5,390 nucleotides of DNA. It comes from Pseudomonadota bacterium (GTDB lineage: Bacteria > Pseudomonadota > Gammaproteobacteria > GCA-001735895). The stretch covers positions 1-5,390 of the forward strand of contig JACZQS010000193.1 of the NCBI GenBank assembly GCA_022545625.1, written 5' to 3'. This document shows, piece after piece, positions 1 through 5,332 of this stretch. Numbering within the stretch: the first letter of the stretch is position 1; every line of letters begins with the position of its first letter. Under the pieces are notes generated by a model, which saw only the letters and a program-made list of their open reading frames with translations, did not search any database and had not been told where the DNA came from. The position numbers were made by a program, and so were the translations under genes.

Positions 1-267
1 AAGGCTGCGATGAAGTGGTTCCAGCTAGCTGCCGAGCAGGGGAATTCCTACGCCCTGTCTAACCTGGGTCATATGTATCAGCAAGGATATGGCGTCATCC
101 AGGATTATAGACGTGCCCATATGTGGTTAAATATATCTGCTTCCCAGGGGAATAAGAAAGCAGTGGTAGAACGCAACATGCTTGAATTGATAATGGTTCC
201 CGCCGACATATCGAAAGCCCATGAACTTGCACGCGAATGTGTGGAGAAGGGCTACAGGGGTTGCTGA
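1..267 (+). CDS. Sel1-repeat protein, C-terminal part (5' end outside window)
   Basis: The frame is open from base 1 and ends at TGA 265-267, giving 88 visible residues. An in-frame ATG at 10-12 lies inside a repeat (K-A-A-M-K-W-F), so it is unlikely to be the true start. The visible part holds the end of one Sel1 repeat (WFQLAAEQGN, residues 6-15), one full repeat (about 16-51, with LGHMYQQGYGV and AHMWLNISASQGN) and a C-terminal extension ending LARECVEKGYRGC. Sel1 repeats are alpha-helical, TPR-like scaffolds for protein-protein contact, often exported in Proteobacteria. The two tail cysteines could form a disulfide outside the cytoplasm, which is inference. The same repeat-plus-tail layout recurs in the next gene (397-996), so the two are tandem paralogues. 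The partner and exact role cannot be told from sequence. Confidence 0.88.
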   Translation, partial: KAAMKWFQLAAEQGNSYALSNLGHMYQQGYGVIQDYRRAHMWLNISASQGNKKAVVERNMLELIMVPADISKAHELARECVEKGYRGC

Positions 268-396
268 AATACAGATAGTTCCAGTAACCTGTCAGGAAAG
301 CATTGTTCATTCGCTTATCCGCCGCATTCTCCGCCTGTAATTGCTCTGCCCCTGGATCGACTTCCAATTTTATCGACTGTTTGGCATCATGGCTGC
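268..396. other. Gap between tandem Sel1 genes, no stop in the shared frame
   Basis: This 129-base stretch separates the two Sel1 genes. It contains no convincing terminator or promoter, and no clear Shine-Dalgarno sequence precedes the ATG at 397. The reading frame shared by both Sel1 genes has no stop here, so only TGA 265-267 separates them. The minus strand is also open across the gap (a frame running from 415 down to 95). The translated gap does not resemble a Sel1 repeat, and a signal peptide begins at 397, so it is most simply non-coding. Confidence 0.5.
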
Positions 397-996
397 ATGA
401 AAGGATTCTTTGCACTCGCCGTTATATTTATTATGCTGTTGGGCGCTCCTGCGTTAGCTGATTTTGCGGAGGGCCTGGCCGCAGCTGAACGCGGTGACTT
501 TGCAACCGCGTTGAAGGAGTGGCGGCCACTTGCCGAACAGGGTAATACCGATGCCCAGTACAAGCTGGGAATCATGTACAGGCGGGGAGAAGGTGTCACC
601 CAGGACTACGAAGTTGCCATCGAGTGGTTCAGGCTGGCTGCCGAACAGGGGAACGCCTCTGCGCAGTCTAACCTGGGTGCCATGTACGACCAGGGGCTAG
701 GAGTTACTCAGGACCCTAATGCTGCTTTCAAATGGTTTAAGTTAGCTGCCGAGCAGGGGAATAATTATTCACTGTTCATTCTAGGTGAGATGTACGAGCA
801 GGGACGAGGTGTCACTCGGGACCATATCCGCGCCCATATGTGGTGGAATATTGCAGCTTCAGAAGAACTGGCATCGGGTCTGGGACTAGCCAGGCAAGAA
901 TTCGTCAAGATTCAAAAAGACATGACTCCCGACGAAGTATCGAAGGCGCAGCAACTAGCCCGTGAGTGTGTCACTAAAAACTACAAGGATTGCTGA
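397..996 (+). CDS. Exported Sel1-repeat protein (199 aa)
   Basis: The product begins with a signal peptide: M-K-G followed by a hydrophobic core to about residue 20, with a likely signal peptidase I site after A-L-A21. The mature part has a half-repeat (about 24-50, ending WRPLAEQGN) followed by Sel1 repeats at about 51-86, 87-122 and 123-158. These show the family pattern LGxMYxxGxGVTxD and WFxLAAEQGN. A helical tail ends LARECVTKNYKDC, with two cysteines as in the upstream paralogue. Sel1 proteins are solenoid adaptors that bind other proteins; here the location is probably the periplasm. ATG 397 is chosen because it starts the signal peptide directly, although no strong ribosome binding site is visible. 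Shared DNA words with the upstream gene, such as GCCCATATGTGGT at about 114 and 832, support tandem duplication. The binding partner is unknown. Confidence 0.92.
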   Translation: MKGFFALAVIFIMLLGAPALADFAEGLAAAERGDFATALKEWRPLAEQGNTDAQYKLGIMYRRGEGVTQDYEVAIEWFRLAAEQGNASAQSNLGAMYDQGLGVTQDPNAAFKWFKLAAEQGNNYSLFILGEMYEQGRGVTRDHIRAHMWWNIAASEELASGLGLARQEFVKIQKDMTPDEVSKAQQLARECVTKNYKDC

Positions 997-1103
997 AATT
1001 TTCTATGCAGAATCTGACCGAACCACTGGGATACCTCTAGTCGAGTAGCTGAAGCCGTTACCTGATGATTTATCTGATAACAAAAATGAGCAGGATAAAA
1101 TAA

Positions 1104-1117
1104 TTGATGTTTATCAA
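1104..1117 (+). promoter_or_regulatory. Perfect FNR/Anr-type operator
   Basis: The sequence is TTGAT-GTTT-ATCAA, an exact match to the FNR/Anr consensus TTGAT-N4-ATCAA. Flanking bases extend the symmetry by one pair (ATTGAT...ATCAAT, 1103-1118). FNR and Anr are oxygen-sensing iron-sulfur members of the CRP-FNR family, active under low oxygen. The only gene correctly placed downstream is the small exported protein at 1240-1575; the Sel1 gene upstream points toward the site and has already ended. The box centre (1110.5) lies about 72 bases before a start point predicted from the AT-rich -10 candidate at 1171-1176, a spacing compatible with class I activation. Cross-recognition by another CRP-FNR protein cannot be excluded. 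Confidence 0.65.
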
Positions 1118-1145
1118 TCATTTTAGTACAACTGATTTCTCCCCG

Positions 1146-1176
1146 TTCAGTGATCAAGCCTGCAAGAAAATAATAT
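1146..1176 (+). promoter_or_regulatory. Possible promoter of the 1240-1575 gene
   Basis: TAATAT at 1171-1176 is a plausible -10 element, and TTCAGT at 1146-1151 is a weak -35 with a long 19-base spacer. A poor -35 would fit an activator-dependent promoter served by the box at 1104-1117. An alternative pair, TTGATG 1104-1109 with TACAAC 1127-1132 at 17 bases, would place the box over the -35 element, and binding would then repress. Sequence alone does not decide between them. Confidence 0.25.
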
Positions 1177-1239
1177 ATTAAGATTGATGACCCTTAAAAT
1201 AGACATAGGTAACCCATCCTGGAGACTTATGGAGCAACC

Positions 1240-1575
1240 ATGAAAATAGAAATTTCAGTAATCATAGGCGCCTGTGCATTACTCTTTTCACATTTTACTC
1301 AAGCCAGTGCAGGATGGACTGATTTTGTAACTGTAGATGAATTGGTTCCGACCACGCGCCACTACTACGAGGTTAGGCTTCTGGTTAAGGAAAATCCAAG
1401 CGGGTGTAAAAATAAAACCTGGTTTTATCAAAATTACGGTTCACGCGGGTCGGACAAAATGTTTGAAACCCTGCTTGAGGGAATTAAATCAGGATTTCGA
1501 TTGCGTGTTTATGTTACCGGCATTTGCAATATTCATGATTATTCAGAGTTTTCCGCTGTAAGCGTCATTCGGTAG
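1240..1575 (+). CDS. Small exported protein with a cysteine pair, family not recognised (111 aa)
   Basis: ATG 1240 has a good ribosome binding site, GGAG at 1231-1234, five bases upstream. Residues 1-24 form a signal peptide with a hydrophobic core and an A-S-A24 cleavage site, leaving a mature protein of 87 residues starting GWTDF. The mature chain has exactly two cysteines, C56 (in NPSGC) and C96 (in VTGICN), well placed for one disulfide. It alternates hydrophobic and polar residues (YYEVRLLV, RLRVYVTG, SAVSVI), suggesting a small, mostly beta fold with one helix around DKMFETLLEGIKSG (72-85). I do not recognise the family with confidence; a small OB-like secreted domain is only a guess. 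It stands alone between gaps of about 240 and 205 bases, behind an FNR/Anr-type box, so low-oxygen control is a reasonable inference. Confidence 0.85.
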   Translation: MKIEISVIIGACALLFSHFTQASAGWTDFVTVDELVPTTRHYYEVRLLVKENPSGCKNKTWFYQNYGSRGSDKMFETLLEGIKSGFRLRVYVTGICNIHDYSEFSAVSVIR

Positions 1576-1595
1576 AGAATGCATGCCTGACACCT

Positions 1596-1694
1596 ACCTG
1601 GAAAAAGTCGTTCAATATTCGTATTTCCAGGTGCTTGCAAACGTTTAGGGCAGATGTTAGCGAATCTCCGTGTTGGGGATGAATTCGTTTGCAA
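1596..1694. other. Hairpin-rich segment, possible structured RNA
   Basis: Three potential stems lie in about 100 bases. ACCTGGAAA (1596-1604) pairs perfectly with TTTCCAGGT (1624-1632) around a 19-base loop. TTGCAAACG (1635-1643) pairs perfectly with CGTTTGCAA (1686-1694). Nested inside the second, ATCTCC (1664-1669) pairs with GGGGAT (1675-1680) with one G-U pair and a 5-base loop. No T-run follows, so this is not an intrinsic terminator. It starts 20 bases after the stop of the 1240-1575 gene. It could be a 3' UTR structure, a small RNA or a leader element of the GYD gene. It matches no riboswitch class I recognise. Confidence 0.35.
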
Positions 1695-1704
1695 AGACTA
1701 AGCA

Positions 1705-1741
1705 TGTTAATATTTTCTGACGCCGAGAATTTTCTCTGGCG
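1705..1741 (+). promoter_or_regulatory. Possible extended -10 promoter and leader hairpin of the GYD gene
   Basis: TGTTAATAT at 1705-1713 reads as an extended -10 (TG-N-TAATAT), with no good -35 at the usual distance. Downstream, CGCCGAGAA (1721-1729) pairs with TTCTC-T-GGCG (1732-1741) with one bulged T, forming a short hairpin that would lie in the 5' leader. The evidence is motif resemblance only. Confidence 0.25.
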
Positions 1742-1780
1742 AAGCGTATTTCCATTAAATACTGAAAAGGGGAGACGACG

Positions 1781-2119
1781 ATGGCGATTTTTATTACGCA
1801 AGGCAACTACTCTCAACAGGCAATAAAGGGAATGGTTGACAATCCGGAAGATCGGCAGGGCGCGGTAGCGGCCCTGATGGAATCAGTTGGAGCAAAACTC
1901 CTGCAGTACTATGTTACGACCGGTGAATATGACTTCCTGGTCGTTACAGAAAGCGACAGCCTGACAGATTTAGTGGCTGGATTGATGATCGCAGGATCGA
2001 CAGGAGGTGTCACCAACCTGAAAACTATCCAGGCATTGACAACCCAGGAATCCAAAGCTGCAATGGAAAAGGCCAATTCGGCACGTGCCGGGTTCCGGGC
2101 GGCTGGTGCTGGTAGTTAA
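1781..2119 (+). CDS. GYD-domain protein (112 aa)
   Basis: ATG 1781 follows a strong ribosome binding site, AAGGGGAG at 1767-1774, six bases upstream. The protein has no signal peptide and should be cytoplasmic. It matches the GYD family: an opening strand and helix (FITQGNYSQQAIKGMV, residues 4-19), a helix over about 27-36 leading to GAKLLQYY, then the signature G48-E-Y50-D51 followed by the hydrophobic strand FLVV. A long helix and the NLKTIQALT strand (about 79-87) complete a ferredoxin-like alpha/beta fold resembling dimeric alpha-beta barrel proteins. The remaining residues form an Ala/Gly-rich tail. No enzymatic activity is established for the family. The gene is monocistronic: a gap lies upstream and an intrinsic terminator begins 30 bases after the stop. 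Confidence 0.9.
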   Translation: MAIFITQGNYSQQAIKGMVDNPEDRQGAVAALMESVGAKLLQYYVTTGEYDFLVVTESDSLTDLVAGLMIAGSTGGVTNLKTIQALTTQESKAAMEKANSARAGFRAAGAGS

Positions 2120-2149
2120 GCATTAACACCGTATCGGCGGTTGGCAATT

Positions 2150-2174
2150 AAAGAGGCCTCAGGCCTCTTTTTTT
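2150..2174 (+). terminator. Rho-independent terminator of the GYD gene
   Basis: AAAGAGGCC (2150-2158) and GGCCTCTTT (2162-2170) form a perfect 9-bp stem with loop TCA, running into seven Ts at 2168-2174. It lies 30 bases after the GYD stop codon. In the opposite direction the T-run is weak, so it mainly serves + strand transcription. Confidence 0.93.
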
Positions 2175-2259
2175 ATAGCCGAGTGGTTTTCACTTTATCC
2201 ACGTACAACCATCACCGTTGAAGCCGACCAGGATACTGGGCTGGAGCGCTGGTTACGGG

Positions 2260-2677
2260 TCAGGATTGCATGCTGGAGAGGAAATCCAGCACATGGTTGT
2301 TGAATACTTCGGGTTGGTCCAGCGGTGTGCCGTGCCGACTATTCTCCACTACAACCATGCGTGCGTTGGGAAATTGATCCACGTACCGCTGTTTGTCCTG
2401 CACCGAGGTGTAGTCGTGATCGGCGGTGATGAACAGGGTGGGCATGTGCAGGTCGCCTAGCCGGGATACCACCGACCAGACCGCCAGGGCATCCAGCGTC
2501 GCCAGGTAGGCGTGCGCATCGTTTTGGCTGTAGCGATCGATCAGCAAGTCTCGTAGCTCTTGCTGACCGGGATCCGGGAACAGGCGTTTTGCGATGATGG
2601 GAGCCAGGCGGCGTACACCTAATGCGTTCACCTTCTCCGTAAACCTCGTAGTAAACGTTCAAACCCAAGGTAGAACC
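2260..2677 (-). pseudogene. Alpha/beta hydrolase remnant with internal deletion and frameshift
   Basis: Read on the minus strand, the longest open piece (2631 down to stop TGA 2262-2260) encodes the C-terminal half of an alpha/beta hydrolase. It has cap helices (LAPIIAKRLFPDP), the strand and acid loop LFITADHDYTS with the likely catalytic Asp, and SRHGTPLDQPEVFN with the catalytic His. Just upstream (about 2626-2677), in another frame, lies GSTLGLNVYYEVYGEGE, matching the N-terminal strand of the same family. The expected middle, including the HGG oxyanion region and the GxSxG nucleophile elbow (roughly 100-120 residues in usual members), is absent. The two pieces meet around 2626-2640 in different frames, so the gene has suffered an internal deletion plus a frame change. 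Without the nucleophile Ser no esterase or lipase activity is expected. Confidence 0.75.
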
Positions 2678-2764
2678 CCGGGCAAGCTGTGTCCACGATA
2701 TGAAGAGTGAAACTCCTTTACCAGGTTTCATTTCTAACAGGGCAATTAACCCGATTGTATACAT
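2678..2764 (-). pseudogene. Possible N-terminal fragment of an ABM-type monooxygenase
   Basis: The minus-strand frame from ATG 2764 reads M-Y-T-I-G-L-I-A-L-L-E-M-K-P-G-K-G and continues in frame to TQLARG, then into the hydrolase N-terminus. A short beta strand followed by an L-x-x-K-P-G-K-type turn is characteristic of the opening of antibiotic-biosynthesis-monooxygenase (ABM) domains, small dimeric ferredoxin-like proteins. Only about 29 residues are present and the rest of the domain is missing. No clear ribosome binding site precedes it. The match is short, so this could be an upstream extension of the hydrolase fragment rather than a second gene. Confidence 0.35.
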
Positions 2765-3036
2765 CAAAATTTCATCATTTGGTACTCTCGACCGACGAGG
2801 TTCCTTAGATAAAGACCACTTAATTTCCTACGATATCTGCTCGATCGCGGGCATCTAGATCCACCGTTAGCCGGTAAATTACACATGCTACGACCAATGG
2901 ACCGAAGTACGACAATGTGAACCCGTACGCGGTTCTTTATCTGGAATTTGTACTACAATTATTATGGGCTTTTATATTAAATTAAAAATCCCACGAGGCC
3001 ATGAATAGACAAAATTAAATAAGGGAGTCGAACAGG
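2765..3036. other. AT-rich non-coding gap upstream of the c-di-GMP operon
   Basis: I see no gene here; the frames I read are broken by stops. The left part (about 2790-2935) is mixed in composition and contains an imperfect direct repeat, TACGACCAATG at 2889-2899 and TACGACAATG at 2908-2917. The right part (about 2940-2990) is strongly AT-rich and promoter-like. No GEMM c-di-GMP riboswitch or intrinsic terminator is recognisable. Confidence 0.5.
2948..2978 (+). promoter_or_regulatory. Possible promoter of the small gene and GGDEF-EAL pair
   Basis: Several -10-like hexamers crowd this AT-rich patch: TACAAT 2954-2959, TATTAT 2960-2965 and TATATT 2973-2978, each one mismatch from consensus. TTGTAC 2948-2953 is a weak -35, 19 bases before the last of these. 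A start near 2985 would give a leader of about 50 bases before GTG 3037. The exact elements cannot be fixed from sequence. Confidence 0.3.
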
Positions 3037-3186
3037 GTGTTTTCCACGAAACAGGTTGATAAAAATAACATTGCCATGAAGGATAACATAGCTGCCGATC
3101 CTTCTATAATCAGAGATATTCAATGCTACAAGTTAGAATATTATCACCGGCGCACAGCCTGGATTAGCCAGCGTAACAATTTATGA
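3037..3186 (+). CDS. Small gene (49 aa) coupled to the GGDEF-EAL gene, function unknown
   Basis: A GTG at 3037 lies nine bases after a strong Shine-Dalgarno sequence, AAGGGAG at 3021-3027. It opens a 49-codon frame ending at TGA 3184-3186, which overlaps ATG 3183-3185 of the next gene (ATGA). The in-frame stop at 3019-3021 rules out a longer upstream form; the internal ATG 3076 has no ribosome binding site. The product is soluble-looking, with no signal peptide or membrane segment. It has a polar first half and a basic, aromatic second half (C38, YKLEYYHRR, W44). The downstream gene lacks its own clear ribosome binding site, so translation of this small gene probably delivers ribosomes to it. 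It may be a leader peptide whose only job is coupling, or a small protein acting with the c-di-GMP enzyme. I do not recognise its family. Confidence 0.6.
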   Translation: MFSTKQVDKNNIAMKDNIAADPSIIRDIQCYKLEYYHRRTAWISQRNNL

Positions 3187-5189
3187 TCAAATCAAACCGA
3201 TATCTCATCATCGCAAGCACCATCGGAATAATTTCGATTGTCTGCTTAATGTTGCTCATTCGGCAGTTTGCCCTGTCATCCCTGGTAGAACACGAAACCC
3301 GGTCCAATGTGGCGATTACTGAGATATTGTCGAATGTAGTCGAGTCGAGGTACAGGGATTTGATAAACACAGATCCGATCAAAATTAGTGAAATGAGGGG
3401 AAAGCATCCAGCAATTTTGCGATTAGATGCCGAGGTAAAAAGGCTGATGCGAGGATCGAAGCTGATCAAAGTAAAGATTTATGATCTCGACGGGCTAACC
3501 ATCTTTTCAACCGACCCATCACAAATTAACCAGGACAAAAGCGATAACGCGGGTTTTCTCAGTGCCAGGGGCGGTAAAACAGTGAGTAACATCACCTTTC
3601 GTGACCAGTTTGACACCTTCGAGGGTAAGCGAAGCAATATCAATGTCGTTTCATCTTACATTCCCATCGGGGGTCGTTCGCTGGATGAGCCCGAGGCGGT
3701 ATTTGAGGTTTATTCTGATGTGACCGATTTGATCGATCATATGCAGCGCTTGCAGTGGAAAATAATCATTTTAGTTCTGGGTAGCGTGGCAGTTTTTTAC
3801 CTGTTACTTATTACCAATTCGCGACGCATGGATCGCATTGAATCTGAACGTGTTGAAGAAGCGTCTCGCAGCGACGCCCAGTTTCGCTACCAGGCCAGTC
3901 ATGATGCCCTGACTGGCCTGATCAACCGTCATGAGTTTGAACGCAGGGTCAAGCGATTGATTTCAACTACCCATAAGGATAAAAGAGAGAATGCCCTGTG
4001 TTTCATGGACCTTGACCAGTTCAAGGTCGTCAACGATACCTGTGGTCATATCGCGGGCGATGAATTGTTACGCCAGCTTAGCGAAATACTACAAAATGCG
4101 GTAAGGCATAGTGACACTTTGGCACGGCTCGGCGGTGATGAGTTTGGTATCTTGATGGAGCATTGTACGCTGGACCAGGCCCAAAGAGCGGTTAGTGCAA
4201 TCCAGAAAACCATACAGGATTTTCAGTTTTCCTGGGAAGGACAGTCGTTCCGTATAGGCGTCAGCATTGGCCTGGTCGCCATTTCTGAAGCCACACCGAG
4301 TATAACCGAGTTACTCAAGCAAGCCGACGCTGCCTGTTATATGGCAAAAGATCTGGGGCGAAATCGAATCCATGTGTATAACCCGGACGATACCCAGATG
4401 GTACTACGCCAGGGTGAGATGCAATGGGTAACCCGTATCAACCAGGCAATCGAAGAAAACCGCTTTACTCTGTATGTCCAGAGTATTGTGCCGCTGCATA
4501 AGAGCACCGATATGCATTATGAGTTTCTGCTAAGAATGATCGACGAACGTGGGGAAATCATATCGCCCGTTACCTTTTTGCCTGCGGCTGAGCGCTATGA
4601 CCTGATGCACAAACTGGATGTCTGGGTAGTTGAGCATGCATTTAAATTATTGGCTTCCAATCCTGATTTAGTCGAACAGACTCATTTCTTCTCGATTAAT
4701 CTCTCAGGCCAGTCAATCTCTAATGCTCAGTTTCTGAACTCGGTAATAGAGCAAATAAAAGAATTAAATATCGACCCCAGTAAGATCTGTTTCGAGGTCA
4801 CCGAGACTGCGGCCATATCGAATCTGAGGGCAGCAACACATTTCATCGCCAGCCTGAGGGAGTTGGGCTGTCAATTTGCACTGGACGATTTTGGCAGTGG
4901 TTTGTCATCATTTGGCTACTTAAAGAACCTGAAGGTCGATTATCTGAAAATCGATGGTATTTTTGTGAAAGATATAGCCGATGATCCGATCGATCATGCA
5001 ATGGTAAAATCGATTAATGATATTGGCCATGTAATGGGTATGAAGACCATAGCCGAGTTTGTTGAAAGCAATAAAATCAAGGGCATGTTAAGAAAGTTAG
5101 GGGTCGACTATGCCCAGGGATACGAAATCGGACGGCCTCAGCCATTTGAGGAAATCCTGGTTGATAAAAAGGAGTTAAAAGCGTCATAA
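3183..5189 (+). CDS. Membrane GGDEF-EAL protein: diguanylate cyclase/c-di-GMP phosphodiesterase (668 aa)
   Basis: The protein makes and/or degrades the second messenger c-di-GMP at the inner membrane. TM1 spans about residues 7-27 and TM2 about 193-211; the 160 residues between them form a periplasmic Cache/PDC-like sensor region (VKIYDLDGLTIFSTD at 97-111, SSYIPI and VFEVYSDVTDL near its end). A short coiled linker (212-235), without an evident HAMP, leads to GGDEF (about 236-400). There, DALTGLINR (241-249), D276, N284, D293 and GGDEF (317-321) are intact, with an inhibitory I-site R308-x-x-D311 exactly five residues before the motif. The EAL domain (about 415-660) reads E447-F-L instead of EAL but keeps N506, E538, D568-D569, K589, E625 and Q645 at standard spacing, so hydrolysis is plausible. 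The start overlaps the preceding small gene, and no clear ribosome binding site precedes it. Which activity dominates cannot be told from sequence. Confidence 0.95.
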   Translation: MIKSNRYLIIASTIGIISIVCLMLLIRQFALSSLVEHETRSNVAITEILSNVVESRYRDLINTDPIKISEMRGKHPAILRLDAEVKRLMRGSKLIKVKIYDLDGLTIFSTDPSQINQDKSDNAGFLSARGGKTVSNITFRDQFDTFEGKRSNINVVSSYIPIGGRSLDEPEAVFEVYSDVTDLIDHMQRLQWKIIILVLGSVAVFYLLLITNSRRMDRIESERVEEASRSDAQFRYQASHDALTGLINRHEFERRVKRLISTTHKDKRENALCFMDLDQFKVVNDTCGHIAGDELLRQLSEILQNAVRHSDTLARLGGDEFGILMEHCTLDQAQRAVSAIQKTIQDFQFSWEGQSFRIGVSIGLVAISEATPSITELLKQADAACYMAKDLGRNRIHVYNPDDTQMVLRQGEMQWVTRINQAIEENRFTLYVQSIVPLHKSTDMHYEFLLRMIDERGEIISPVTFLPAAERYDLMHKLDVWVVEHAFKLLASNPDLVEQTHFFSINLSGQSISNAQFLNSVIEQIKELNIDPSKICFEVTETAAISNLRAATHFIASLRELGCQFALDDFGSGLSSFGYLKNLKVDYLKIDGIFVKDIADDPIDHAMVKSINDIGHVMGMKTIAEFVESNKIKGMLRKLGVDYAQGYEIGRPQPFEEILVDKKELKAS

Positions 5190-5209
5190 GACCTGTCCCT
5201 ATACAGGTC
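5190..5209. repeat. Hairpin directly after the GGDEF-EAL stop codon
   Basis: GACCTGT (5190-5196) and ACAGGTC (5203-5209) form a perfect 7-bp stem with a 6-base loop, starting at the first base after the stop. No T-run follows, so this is not a standard intrinsic terminator. It may stabilise the mRNA 3' end or act with Rho-dependent termination between the converging genes. Confidence 0.45.
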
Positions 5210-5241
5210 GAAACCTACTTGATCGTCTCCGCTGACCTGGC

Positions 5242-5265
5242 CGCAGCCAATGACAGCAGGCTGCG
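5242..5265. repeat. GC-rich hairpin between converging genes
   Basis: CGCAGCC (5242-5248) pairs perfectly with GGCTGCG (5259-5265) around a 10-base loop. It lies between the GGDEF-EAL stop and the end of the minus-strand gene at 5333. No T-run is present on either side. The word GACCTGG also occurs twice nearby, at 5234-5240 and 5273-5279. Confidence 0.35.
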
Positions 5266-5332
5266 AACAGCAGACCTGGTGGCAAAATCTAAAATTTTTC
5301 CCGGTTTAGTCGTATTACCACGGCCAATAAAA

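Noticed and set aside
382..396. Sigma-54-like -24/-12 element (TGGCAT then CTGCA with correct GG-N10-GC spacing)
   Set aside because: It abuts ATG 397, so transcription would begin inside the coding region after the signal peptide start; most likely a chance match.
1337..1561. Alternative plus-strand frame inside the small exported protein gene
   Set aside because: It overlaps a frame with a signal peptide and a good ribosome binding site, and has no start signal of its own.
1565..1816. Minus-strand open frame across the gap before the GYD gene
   Set aside because: It covers the hairpin-rich gap and the GYD start, has no recognisable motif and is explained by chance openness.
2218..2460. 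Plus-strand open frame of 80 codons
   Set aside because: It lies opposite the alpha/beta hydrolase remnant, whose minus-strand translation carries clear family motifs; the plus frame has none.
2889..2917. Short direct repeat as a CRISPR or iteron array
   Set aside because: Only two imperfect copies of about ten bases with no further units; too little for either.
2765..3036. c-di-GMP (GEMM) riboswitch upstream of the GGDEF-EAL pair
   Set aside because: Looked for because such riboswitches often precede c-di-GMP genes, but the conserved GEMM sequence blocks are not present.
3164..3469. Minus-strand open frame opposite the start of the GGDEF-EAL gene
   Set aside because: Antisense shadow of the membrane segment and sensor-region codons of a well-supported gene.
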